Positions 32,121 through 37,104 of a DNA stretch of 37,104 nt are shown piece by piece (the stretch's first letter is position 1; every line of letters starts with the position of its first letter). The position numbers and the translations under genes are program-made. Source of the DNA: a virus; IMG/VR virus record IMGVR_UViG_3300045257_000179, positions 1 to 37,104 of that record. The stretch is one strand, 5' to 3'. The notes beneath the pieces were generated by a model. The model was not told the DNA's origin. It worked only from the letters and a program-made list of their open reading frames with translations, and did not search any database.

Positions 32121-32549
32121 ATGACAGCATCAGATAAGGCCATAGCCTTAATTAAACAGTGGGAAGGCTGTAAATTAGAGGCATACACAGATTCCGCAGG
32201 AATCTGGACAGTGGGCTACGGCACCACAGGGCCCGGTATTCAAGAAGGTACTACTATAAGCCAGCGCACAGCTGAAGGTATGCTTTTAGACCGTGTACAA
32301 ACTTTAGTTTATCTTATTAGTGATTATGTAAAGCCTATATTGACTCAAAATCAGTTTGACGCTCTTGTGAGTCTTGTTTATAACATAGGTATAACGGCCT
32401 TTAAGGGCTCTACGTTGCTTCGATGTATCAACTTAAGGCAATGGTCCCAAGCAGCAGGAGAGATATTAAGGTGGGACCACGTAGGCGCTTTAGAGTCTGA
32501 AGGTTTGAAAGCTAGGCGGAAGGCTGAGAGCGCCTTGTTTATGTCTTGA
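32121..32549 (+). CDS. Endolysin, GH24 lysozyme
   Basis: This 142-residue muramidase cleaves the beta-1,4 bond between MurNAc and GlcNAc. The E-x8-D-x5-T catalytic triad of T4-type lysozymes is intact (Glu15, Asp24, Thr30 in WEGCKLEAYTDSAGIWTVGYGTT-type context), and the later helix motif (FDALVSLVYNIG) is typical. There is no signal peptide or SAR segment, so release through the holin is expected. Its last 60 bases overlap the end of the minus-strand glycosylase-like gene, so the two operons converge with coding overlap and no terminator between them. Confidence 0.92.
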   Translation: MTASDKAIALIKQWEGCKLEAYTDSAGIWTVGYGTTGPGIQEGTTISQRTAEGMLLDRVQTLVYLISDYVKPILTQNQFDALVSLVYNIGITAFKGSTLLRCINLRQWSQAAGEILRWDHVGALESEGLKARRKAESALFMS

Positions 32550-32909
32550 ATATCTCTTATAAAGCTCTATATACACTCTACAGTCAGTCAGACACTTATC
32601 TAGATACTTCTTATTGTTAAGTTTTCTGTTTAAACCAGATGGATGTGGCATAGAAAATTTAGGCACATTGATCTTGTCCAGCGCTTTAGCGGCATTAATA
32701 CCCAAGGCTATCACAACAGCTCCCGCCTCATGGAACATGATAGCTATGTGTGCAAACTGAGGATGCACACTGTTTATCACTGCAACGTCGTCTTTAATGC
32801 CCATTCTTTCTATCCAACCATAAAGAACTAGGCCCGACCTAGACCCAATGAAGGCCCAGTTTGGATCTATGTTAACTTTAGAAGGCTTATCTCCTACGAA
32901 TAAGATCAT
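32490..32909 (-). CDS. Uracil-DNA-glycosylase-superfamily-like protein
   Basis: This is a 139-residue protein. The motifs run in the order of family 4 type glycosylases: GDKPS (6-10), a FIGSRSG loop (20-26), VINS (44-47), VVIALG (65-70) and HPSGLNR (89-95). The acidic catalytic residue usually found in or after the first motif is missing, so it may bind or regulate DNA without excising uracil, or may act on another base. The final 20 codons overlap the endolysin gene on the other strand. Its start overlaps the preceding stop (ATGA). In phages such proteins are sometimes tied to unusual-base metabolism, but none of the required enzymes are visible here. Confidence 0.6.
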   Translation of the reverse strand: MILFVGDKPSKVNIDPNWAFIGSRSGLVLYGWIERMGIKDDVAVINSVHPQFAHIAIMFHEAGAVVIALGINAAKALDKINVPKFSMPHPSGLNRKLNNKKYLDKCLTDCRVYIELYKRYSRHKQGALSLPPSFQTFRL

Positions 32910-33211
32910 CTTTTATAACCACAGCCTTCATGATGGCCGTTTAGTAACGTGACACACTTGCATAACTCTTCTTGTTGCGGGGCAACAACACTCGATTCGT
33001 CAGAATCGAACCAATCTGTTACTTCCCAGTTATACCAAGTCCAGTTTAAAGTAAAAGTAATTCTCTCATAAAAATAATCATATATTTCTTTTTCATTGAC
33101 TACTACAAACACCCAATCAGGTGCAAGAGGCATTGTTGTTGAACGCACAACAAAAGGTCTATTACCTACTACAGCAAATAGTTCTTCGAAGTTTTTTGGA
33201 GTAACCTTCAT
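32906..33211 (-). CDS. Hypothetical aromatic-rich protein
   Basis: This is a 101-residue protein of unknown function. A start VTPKNFEELFAVVGNRPFVV is followed by beta strands and a region very rich in Trp, Tyr and Phe (IYDYFYERITFTLNWTWYNW). The end has a Cys/His cluster (CKC...HHEGCGYKR) that could bind metal. It overlaps both neighbours by a few bases and belongs to the small-gene tail of the minus operon. Confidence 0.55.
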   Translation of the reverse strand: MKVTPKNFEELFAVVGNRPFVVRSTTMPLAPDWVFVVVNEKEIYDYFYERITFTLNWTWYNWEVTDWFDSDESSVVAPQQEELCKCVTLLNGHHEGCGYKR

Positions 33212-33423
33212 TTTTTATTATCCAAAATGGCCAACAACTCGTCATCCTCTGATTCTATATATTCTCGTCCACAATGATTGATACGGGTACTTTGACTCCA
33301 CCACGAATCTCTTTGCCTTCTGCACCGGCGGAGGGCGGCGAGGAGCAGCATTAAATCCTCGCAAAACTTGTTCTTCTCAATCTCCTTCAGCTTCGCTTCG
33401 AGGTTTTTATTCGCTTCGCTCAT
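33208..33423 (-). CDS. Hypothetical small coiled-coil protein
   Basis: This is a 71-residue charged protein. An N-terminal coiled-coil helix (MSEANKNLEAKLKEIEKNKF) is followed by a Leu/Arg-rich helix (DLMLLLAALRRCRRQRDSWW) and an acidic end. The stretch 33300-33400 is locally GC-richer than its neighbours by eye, which may mark recent acquisition. I recognise no family. Confidence 0.5.
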   Translation of the reverse strand: MSEANKNLEAKLKEIEKNKFCEDLMLLLAALRRCRRQRDSWWSQSTRINHCGREYIESEDDELLAILDNKK

Positions 33424-33427
33424 AAAA

Positions 33428-33725
33428 TTACTTCTCTTCTTTTTCGTCAGAAAAAGAAATCTCCTTGAGAGCGGCGATTGCTCTTTGCCGTTTCCACCCC
33501 CCCGGCAGCCTTGGATCCATAGTCCTCTTTCGCGATATCTTCTAACGCTTCCACAGCTTTTCTGAGCTTCGTGCAGAGGTCGAGGACGACGGTTGGACTA
33601 CAGGCAGAGACAAACTCCCCAACTATTGTGACGAAATTATCAATCCCGCGGTTGCAGTTTTTCTTAAAATCAGTTACTGCCTTAGCCTTCGTTTCCAACT
33701 CCGCAATCTGTTCGAGTAGGGTCAT
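33428..33725 (-). CDS. Small phage protein with an apparent frameshift at a G7 tract
   Basis: As read, the frame from 33725 stops at 33447 (92 residues). After KEDYGSKAAGG the sequence crosses seven Gs (33497-33503 on the plus strand as Cs). Removing one G gives the alternative continuation WKRQRAIAALKEISFSDEKE, then EK and a stop at 33428-33430, four bases before the next gene. That 98-residue version looks far more natural: many phage proteins end with an 'ALEdIA...GG-WK..RAI.AL.EI' repeat. The break may be a sequencing or assembly error, a real mutation, a phase-variable tract or programmed slippage. The N-terminal half is helical with three Cys. Function is unknown. Confidence 0.55.
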
Positions 33726-33910
33726 TTCTCCTCCTTTGGATGCTCAATAACAAGCTCAAGTCTTTGATTAACCTCAAGCATTTGATCTCTTATCTCTTCT
33801 TTAAACTTCTCGAATTCCTTCTCCTCGCGCCTATGGCGCGAATACCAGCATAGCTCTATGATCATACAAACAATGAAAACTAATATGTCAAACGCCTCTC
33901 CCCAACTCAC
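33722..33910 (-). CDS. Small membrane protein with coiled coil, possible inner spanin
   Basis: This is a 62-residue protein. A transmembrane helix at about 8-22 (ILVFIVCMIIELCWY) is followed by a charged coiled coil (RREEKEFEKFKEEIRDQMLE). That shape (N-terminal anchor plus helical periplasmic arm) matches inner-membrane spanin subunits, and the gene directly before it encodes a lipoprotein. It is short for an Rz-type protein, and the pair lies on the opposite strand from the endolysin, so spanin assignment is tentative. Starts overlap by ATGA with the previous gene. Confidence 0.45.
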   Translation of the reverse strand: MSWGEAFDILVFIVCMIIELCWYSRHRREEKEFEKFKEEIRDQMLEVNQRLELVIEHPKEEK

Positions 33911-34140
33911 TTGCCACTACGAACTTCCTTCTCAAACTTAACCATGTCACAATAACACTGCAACCGTTCTATCTTTTGTCCCCCGCTCTTATCCACACAT
34001 CCTAGGTAGTAAGATCGTTTAGCTACGTTCACAGTGCGCTCATATATTGAAATAGAAGAACACCCCGTCAATGTCACAATTAGCACACATTTTATAAATG
34101 TGATAAAAATGTAACAAAATGTAATTAGTTTTTGTGACAC
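33907..34140 (-). CDS. Small lipoprotein, possible outer spanin
   Basis: This 77-residue product starts at GTG (34140). A hydrophobic segment leads to a lipobox LTGC (24-27), so the mature protein would start at Cys27 and be lipid-anchored. Cys-rich mature sequence (YLGCVDKSGG, LQCYCDMV) follows. It precedes a small membrane coiled-coil protein, which together could form an o-/i-spanin pair, although o-spanins are usually proline-rich and this one is not. A superinfection-exclusion or envelope role is an alternative. Confidence 0.5.
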   Translation of the reverse strand: MSQKLITFCYIFITFIKCVLIVTLTGCSSISIYERTVNVAKRSYYLGCVDKSGGQKIERLQCYCDMVKFEKEVRSGK

Positions 34141-34144
34141 AGTT

Positions 34145-34435
34145 TTACCAAAAAATAGTTATTTCAAACCAAGGATGCTTTAAATACTGTTCAGCCAATA
34201 CTCCATACTGCAAGCTAGTCTTTACAGTGTAGCCGGCTTCTTTAAGAGCTTTTAGAGCCTCGTCAAGCTCAATAGTAGGCACGCTGATAGGCAATGTTAC
34301 ACAAGTAGAGAACAACTTGTTGTCTATGGCTTTATTGATAGTATCTAGCAAGCATACCTTAAGATTATAAATAGTGGGGGGCTTTGGGCCCTCAGTTAGC
34401 TTTCTAGCCTCACTTGCTTTCATCAATTGAGTCAT
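34145..34435 (-). CDS. Hypothetical protein of the 'MKASEARKLTE' type
   Basis: This 96-residue soluble alpha/beta protein starts MTQLMKASEARKLTEGPKPP, a beginning I have seen in small accessory proteins of many phages. There is a helix with LLDTINKAIDNKLFSTCVTLP and a later ALKALKEAGYTVKTS helix-strand. The start overlaps the small upstream gene by 26 bases. Function unknown. Confidence 0.55.
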   Translation of the reverse strand: MTQLMKASEARKLTEGPKPPTIYNLKVCLLDTINKAIDNKLFSTCVTLPISVPTIELDEALKALKEAGYTVKTSLQYGVLAEQYLKHPWFEITIFW

Positions 34436-34583
34436 CTATAGTCTCCTTTATGGCCCTAAGGGCCTCTTTAACACGGCCCACTTCTACAATCTTGTTCCAT
34501 TCGCCGTTTACTGTTATAGATGCAGTGTATGTGCCAAGGCACACTCTAATGATATTGCCCTTGTATTCAGTGTGTCCTACCAT
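34410..34583 (-). CDS. Small beta-rich protein (57 residues)
   Basis: This small gene reads from the ATG at 34583 to the TGA at 34410-34412. The product is M-V-G-H-T-E-Y-K-G-N-I-I-R-V-C-L-G-T-Y-T and onward, with a beta hairpin (TASITVNGEWNKIVEV) and a C-terminal helix (GRVKEALRAIKETIDDSID). It fills an otherwise empty gap, starts 2 bases after the upstream stop, and overlaps the next gene by 26 bases, as expected for the packed operon. The strand-helix layout resembles small DNA- or nucleotide-associated phage proteins, but no family is assigned. Confidence 0.6.
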   Translation of the reverse strand: MVGHTEYKGNIIRVCLGTYTASITVNGEWNKIVEVGRVKEALRAIKETIDDSIDESK

Positions 34584-34585
34584 AG

Positions 34586-34867
34586 TTAGTGACCAAAGAC
34601 TATACGTCCGACAGTCAGTCCTCCGATAAAGATCAAAGAAAAGGTTAACCAGTTAGGCAGGGCTGAGGTATCTTGTTGATCTGCTAGACGATCCTCCAGA
34701 GTCTTTACATCTCTCTTAAGTCCTTGAATTTCTTGGTCTTGCTCGTTTACTAAGCTTTCACAAGCTTTAACAGCACTCTTGCATGCTAAGCAAACTTTTC
34801 CTTCTTCTATACCTTTCGAAGGTATACCGCTGAAAATTAAGAATAAAATCAATAACTTCCTAATCAT
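34586..34867 (-). CDS. Exported coiled-coil protein with C-terminal membrane segment
   Basis: This is a 93-residue protein. A signal peptide (RKLLILFLIFSGIPSKG, about 3-19) precedes a short Cys pair (CLACKSAVKACESL), a coiled coil (QDQEIQGLKRDVKTLEDRLA) and a C-terminal hydrophobic helix (WLTFSLIFIGGLTVGRIVFG). Two membrane ends with a periplasmic coil between them fit an envelope-associated protein, perhaps a spanin-like or phage-exclusion factor. The start overlaps the preceding gene by ATGA. Confidence 0.5.
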   Translation of the reverse strand: MIRKLLILFLIFSGIPSKGIEEGKVCLACKSAVKACESLVNEQDQEIQGLKRDVKTLEDRLADQQDTSALPNWLTFSLIFIGGLTVGRIVFGH

Positions 34868-35121
34868 AGCTCACCTCCAGCCTTATTATACTCTTGCAAA
34901 GCTTGAACATAAGCATTCTTAGCTGACATAACAAGCTGGTCTGCTTTATCCGTATTTGCGTTTAAACGGGCTGCCAAGAGCATAACTTGAGCACGATGGA
35001 GCTTTCCCCCTTGAATCCTTAAAGCTATCAATAGTAAGCCAACTAGGGCCGTTAAAAGAGCCAACAACCATTGACTTAAAGTTAGCTTGATACTGGCAAA
35101 AAACGACAGCATTGTGCTCAT
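34864..35121 (-). CDS. Small membrane protein with helical tail
   Basis: This 85-residue protein has one transmembrane helix (about 18-34, WLLALLTALVGLLLIAL) and an extended charged helix (KLHRAQVMLLAARLNANTDK). With the neighbouring exported coiled-coil protein it could form a pair spanning the periplasm. Starts and stops overlap by 4 bases with both neighbours. Function is not established. Confidence 0.5.
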   Translation of the reverse strand: MSTMLSFFASIKLTLSQWLLALLTALVGLLLIALRIQGGKLHRAQVMLLAARLNANTDKADQLVMSAKNAYVQALQEYNKAGGEL

Positions 35122-35345
35122 TTTAACACCTTTTTCTTTAAAATCACTGACTTTAAGATGCTAAAAACCTTTGAGTTGTGGTCTGCTGTGCCGTCTGCGT
35201 TCAACCAACTGGCCAACTCATAGGTTTTAGGAGTTATAGCTATCAAGCGACCAATACATTCTATGTCTATAGGACCAAGTTCTCCCACTCCGTCCCTCTC
35301 TACATGGTCTGAAAAAGTTATGCTTACAATACTTCCTAATTTCAT
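35118..35345 (-). CDS. Small conserved-type phage protein
   Basis: This is a 75-residue beta-rich protein. It has a start LGSIVSITFSDHVERDGVGE, a strand CIGRLIAITPKTYELASWLN and an ending DHNSKVFSILKSVILKKKVL. The layout (a short strand, 'W-x-D--H', then a later 'ASW' and 'F-IL--I') is found in small phage proteins encoded beside nucleotide-metabolism genes. It overlaps the DUF3310 stop by one base. Role unknown. Confidence 0.55.
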   Translation of the reverse strand: MKLGSIVSITFSDHVERDGVGELGPIDIECIGRLIAITPKTYELASWLNADGTADHNSKVFSILKSVILKKKVLK

Positions 35346-35563
35346 TATTTTTCTCTTTTTAGATACTTAATATATCTAGATAAATACCAAGAACCTTTCT
35401 CAAGATCTTCGATAAATTTAGAGGAATCTTTCCTACCCGCCCTAGACAAATACTTAATAGTATTGCCTAGATGATAATTAAAACCCTTGTCTTCTATAAA
35501 ATCAATTGTTTCGATTTTACTGTTGGTATAATGTTTGGGCTTTTTTACTACATGATACTTCAT
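35345..35563 (-). CDS. DUF3310 family protein
   Basis: This 72-residue protein shows the DUF3310 pattern clearly: a 'KPKHYTNSKIETIDFIE' start (P-x-H-Y-x-x-x-x-I-E), then YHLGNTIKYLSRAGRKD (G-N-x-I-K-Y-x-x-R-A-G-x-K), then DLEKGSWYLSRYI. The family is often annotated as a predicted nucleotide kinase, but no biochemical role is settled. The gene abuts the metallophosphoesterase (one-base overlap) and precedes a small unknown gene, consistent with a nucleotide-handling cluster. Confidence 0.82.
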   Translation of the reverse strand: MKYHVVKKPKHYTNSKIETIDFIEDKGFNYHLGNTIKYLSRAGRKDSSKFIEDLEKGSWYLSRYIKYLKREK

Positions 35564-36282
35564 TACTTCTTCCTCTTGGACCCACTTGAAATGGGTATAA
35601 ACCTTGGTCCTAGCTCATCAATAATTCCCATACCATGTGTCCAATACTTACGAGATTGCTCCCCATATTGAAGAGGACCCTGAGTCAAGTCCCCGCTATA
35701 CCCACAGTTAAGCTCAAACTTGATGCCGTCTGCATAACCTTTAAACACTACGCCACCTATGTGAGAATGGCCCACTACCGTGGATTGCTGGTTAAAAAGC
35801 AGGTGTGCGCCAAGTTGGCTCCTATGTCCATGGTGAAACAAGATCCGATTTCCGTTAATGCTAATCTCCAACTCTTGGCGGCTATTATGTATGGTAGTGA
35901 CCCCCTTAAACTCGAACAGTCCTTTAAGACTTTCTCCAATAAATGGCTCGAGTTCCGGAGCCCTCTCAAGCATCCTTTTGTATGGCCTGTCGTCGTGATT
36001 TCCCTTTATTTGATAACATACTGCTCTTGGCGCTAACTTATGAATATTATTCCAAAACTTCTCGGCCTGTCGTCGCCCTATCTTAACCTCCACCTCAGGA
36101 ACAAAGGTTAGCATACTCTTAGGGTAACGGCTAGCGTGCCAAAAGTCATAAAGATCGCCTATTTGTACTATGCAGTCAGGCTTTTCCCTTGCTATAATTT
36201 TCATTATAGCTCGTGAAACTGACACATCTTCATATGGAAGATGCTTGTCCCCCAATATCGCCACCTTTTTAAAGTTTTTCAT
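35563..36282 (-). CDS. Calcineurin-like metallophosphoesterase
   Basis: This is a 239-residue protein. The full set of two-metal phosphoesterase motifs can be seen: GDKH (11-14), GDLYD (42-46), GNHDD (94-98), HGH (151-153) and GHSH (171-174). The first motif, D-K-H, retains Asp12 and His14. It is likely active on a phosphodiester or nucleotide substrate. It starts 3 bases after the CYTH stop and ends in the DUF3310 start. The pairing with a triphosphate-binding CYTH protein and an HNH nuclease suggests a nucleotide- or DNA-metabolism cluster. Substrate unknown. Confidence 0.88.
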   Translation of the reverse strand: MKNFKKVAILGDKHLPYEDVSVSRAIMKIIAREKPDCIVQIGDLYDFWHASRYPKSMLTFVPEVEVKIGRRQAEKFWNNIHKLAPRAVCYQIKGNHDDRPYKRMLERAPELEPFIGESLKGLFEFKGVTTIHNSRQELEISINGNRILFHHGHRSQLGAHLLFNQQSTVVGHSHIGGVVFKGYADGIKFELNCGYSGDLTQGPLQYGEQSRKYWTHGMGIIDELGPRFIPISSGSKRKK

Positions 36283-36285
36283 ATA

Positions 36286-36786
36286 TTACCCAAAAAAGAT
36301 CTGATATAAAGATCTGGGCTCAATTGTTAAATCAAACTTTGTACCTAAATATTTAGATAACTGTTCAACCATGCCAACAGTGGGGGCTTCTACCTCTAGA
36401 TAAATAGTAGCACTACCTTCTACCATATACAAAGAAACTACTCCTTCATTAAGGAAATAAACTGTATAGGCTTTAGTAAGCATGCCGATCGATTTTCCAA
36501 ATACTGCCGTAGCCCATCGCGCAGCATCCTCTATTCCCTCTACTACTAAATTTTCTTCAATCCTATCTTGAGTAGAGCCCTTATCGCTTACTTTAACTGT
36601 TAATTCTTTTGTATTTTCACGTAATCTAATAAAGTCCACCCCTTCTTGAGCCCAAAAAGTGTCAGTGGAAACCCCATTTTCTACTTTTTGAATAAAAGGA
36701 AGTATATCACTAAGAATCAGGTGACATTCCTGATAGTTTAGGCCACTAATAATATACTTATTCTCAATTTCTCTTTTAAAGATCAT
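36286..36786 (-). CDS. CYTH-domain protein (triphosphate tunnel family)
   Basis: This is a 166-residue protein. The N-terminal E-x-E-x-K signature is intact (Glu6, Glu8, Lys10 in KREIENKYII). Later basic and acidic residues of the tunnel follow in order: FIRLRENT (Arg54, Arg56), ELTVKV (Lys65), DRIEENL (Arg75, Glu77, Glu78), LTKAY (Lys105) and the YLEVEAP strand (Glu131, Glu133). The family includes inorganic and thiamine triphosphatases and class IV adenylyl cyclases, which cannot be told apart here. The ATG overlaps the HNH stop by 4 bases, and a metallophosphoesterase follows 3 bases later. The pair could act in turn on a triphosphate or a cyclic nucleotide. Confidence 0.8.
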   Translation of the reverse strand: MIFKREIENKYIISGLNYQECHLILSDILPFIQKVENGVSTDTFWAQEGVDFIRLRENTKELTVKVSDKGSTQDRIEENLVVEGIEDAARWATAVFGKSIGMLTKAYTVYFLNEGVVSLYMVEGSATIYLEVEAPTVGMVEQLSKYLGTKFDLTIEPRSLYQIFFG

Positions 36787-37104
36787 TTTTTATCTCTTGA
36801 TATAACCTTTCGAGTTTTTCTATTACATTTCTTAACTTTAACTCTAAGAGAATTTTCTTTGATTGTTTTAGAATCATGGCATGGTCTACACAACACTTGG
36901 AATCCTTCGGACCTACAGAACAGTCGTAAGATATATTCATCCCAGGTTGTGAAGCCTCGTTTTGGGTCGATGACGGGCTGTATGTGGTCAAGCTGGATGT
37001 CTTTAGCTCTAAAACTTTGTTTACAGCCTGCGCATAGGTACACTCCACGTTCGATTCTTGCTTGTCCCAGGGCATTAGTGCGCTCCTTCCACTTATAAGA
37101 AAGT
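36783..37104 (-). CDS. HNH endonuclease, C-terminal part (starts at window position 77)
   Basis: This is most of a 122-residue HNH nuclease whose first codons lie at 77-31 at the other end of the window. Numbered from that start, it has a zinc pair CAGC (40-43), the catalytic IQLDHIQPVID (His56), Trp70 in FTTWDEY, and CRPCHDSKT (Cys88, Cys91, His92). This is the C-C...DH...C-x2-C-H layout of phage HNH proteins that often accompany terminases and may trim or cut DNA at packaging. Here it lies in the replication operon, between the primase and CYTH genes. Shorter frames with a GTG start at 37043, or in other frames, are shadows. Confidence 0.88.
   Translation of the reverse strand, partial: LSYKWKERTNALGQARIERGVYLCAGCKQSFRAKDIQLDHIQPVIDPKRGFTTWDEYILRLFCRSEGFQVLCRPCHDSKTIKENSLRVKVKKCNRKTRKVISRDKK

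Overview
The window is the genome of a double-stranded DNA bacteriophage of the short-tailed (podovirus-like) type. By eye it is about 40% GC and densely coding. It is very probably a complete, closed genome of about 37,074 bp: the last 30 bases (37075-37104) repeat the first 30 exactly, and an HNH endonuclease gene reads in frame without a break across that joint (start codon at 77, stop at 36783). I see no tRNA, CRISPR array, integrase, repressor or phage RNA polymerase. Transcription therefore probably uses the host sigma-70 polymerase, and the phage is probably virulent. The host is uncertain. A lipobox protein and a GH24 endolysin fit a Gram-negative host, and a palindrome resembling repeats of some Alphaproteobacteria (3715-3738) is only a weak hint.

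Layout. A divergent AT-rich control region (5601-6405) separates two transcription units that meet tail to tail near 32.5 kb. It holds two minus-strand sigma-70-like promoters, a plus-strand promoter, an (AT)n tract and several dyads, and it is the best candidate for the replication origin. The minus-strand unit runs from 5600 down to 114, across the joint, and on to 32490. It first encodes DNA metabolism: a small protein, a Cas4/RecB-like PD-(D/E)XK nuclease, a candidate ssDNA-binding protein, a family A DNA polymerase with 3'-5' exonuclease, a membrane-anchored ClpP-like protease and an AEP-type primase. Next come an HNH nuclease, a CYTH-domain protein, a metallophosphoesterase and a DUF3310 protein. 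It ends with a string of small membrane, lipoprotein and unknown genes and a uracil-DNA-glycosylase-like protein. No replicative helicase is visible.

The plus-strand unit (6406-32549) holds small early or packaging genes, the large terminase, portal, scaffold and major capsid protein, followed by a minor structural protein carrying an inserted ice-binding-like (DUF3494) domain. After these come an FN3-fused head-tail adaptor, tail proteins, a 1003-residue nozzle-like protein, a GNAT protein, three internal virion or ejection-type proteins, two modular tail fibres that share N-terminal repeats, a holin and a GH24 endolysin.

The least ordinary observations are the DUF3494 insertion in a virion protein, the signal-anchored ClpP-like protease between polymerase and primase, the CYTH/metallophosphoesterase pair, a Leu in the polymerase O-helix with a degenerate motif C, a cluster of hairpins in the tiny gene before the portal, a ribosome site held in a hairpin loop before a tail-fibre gene, and a G7 tract that breaks a reading frame.
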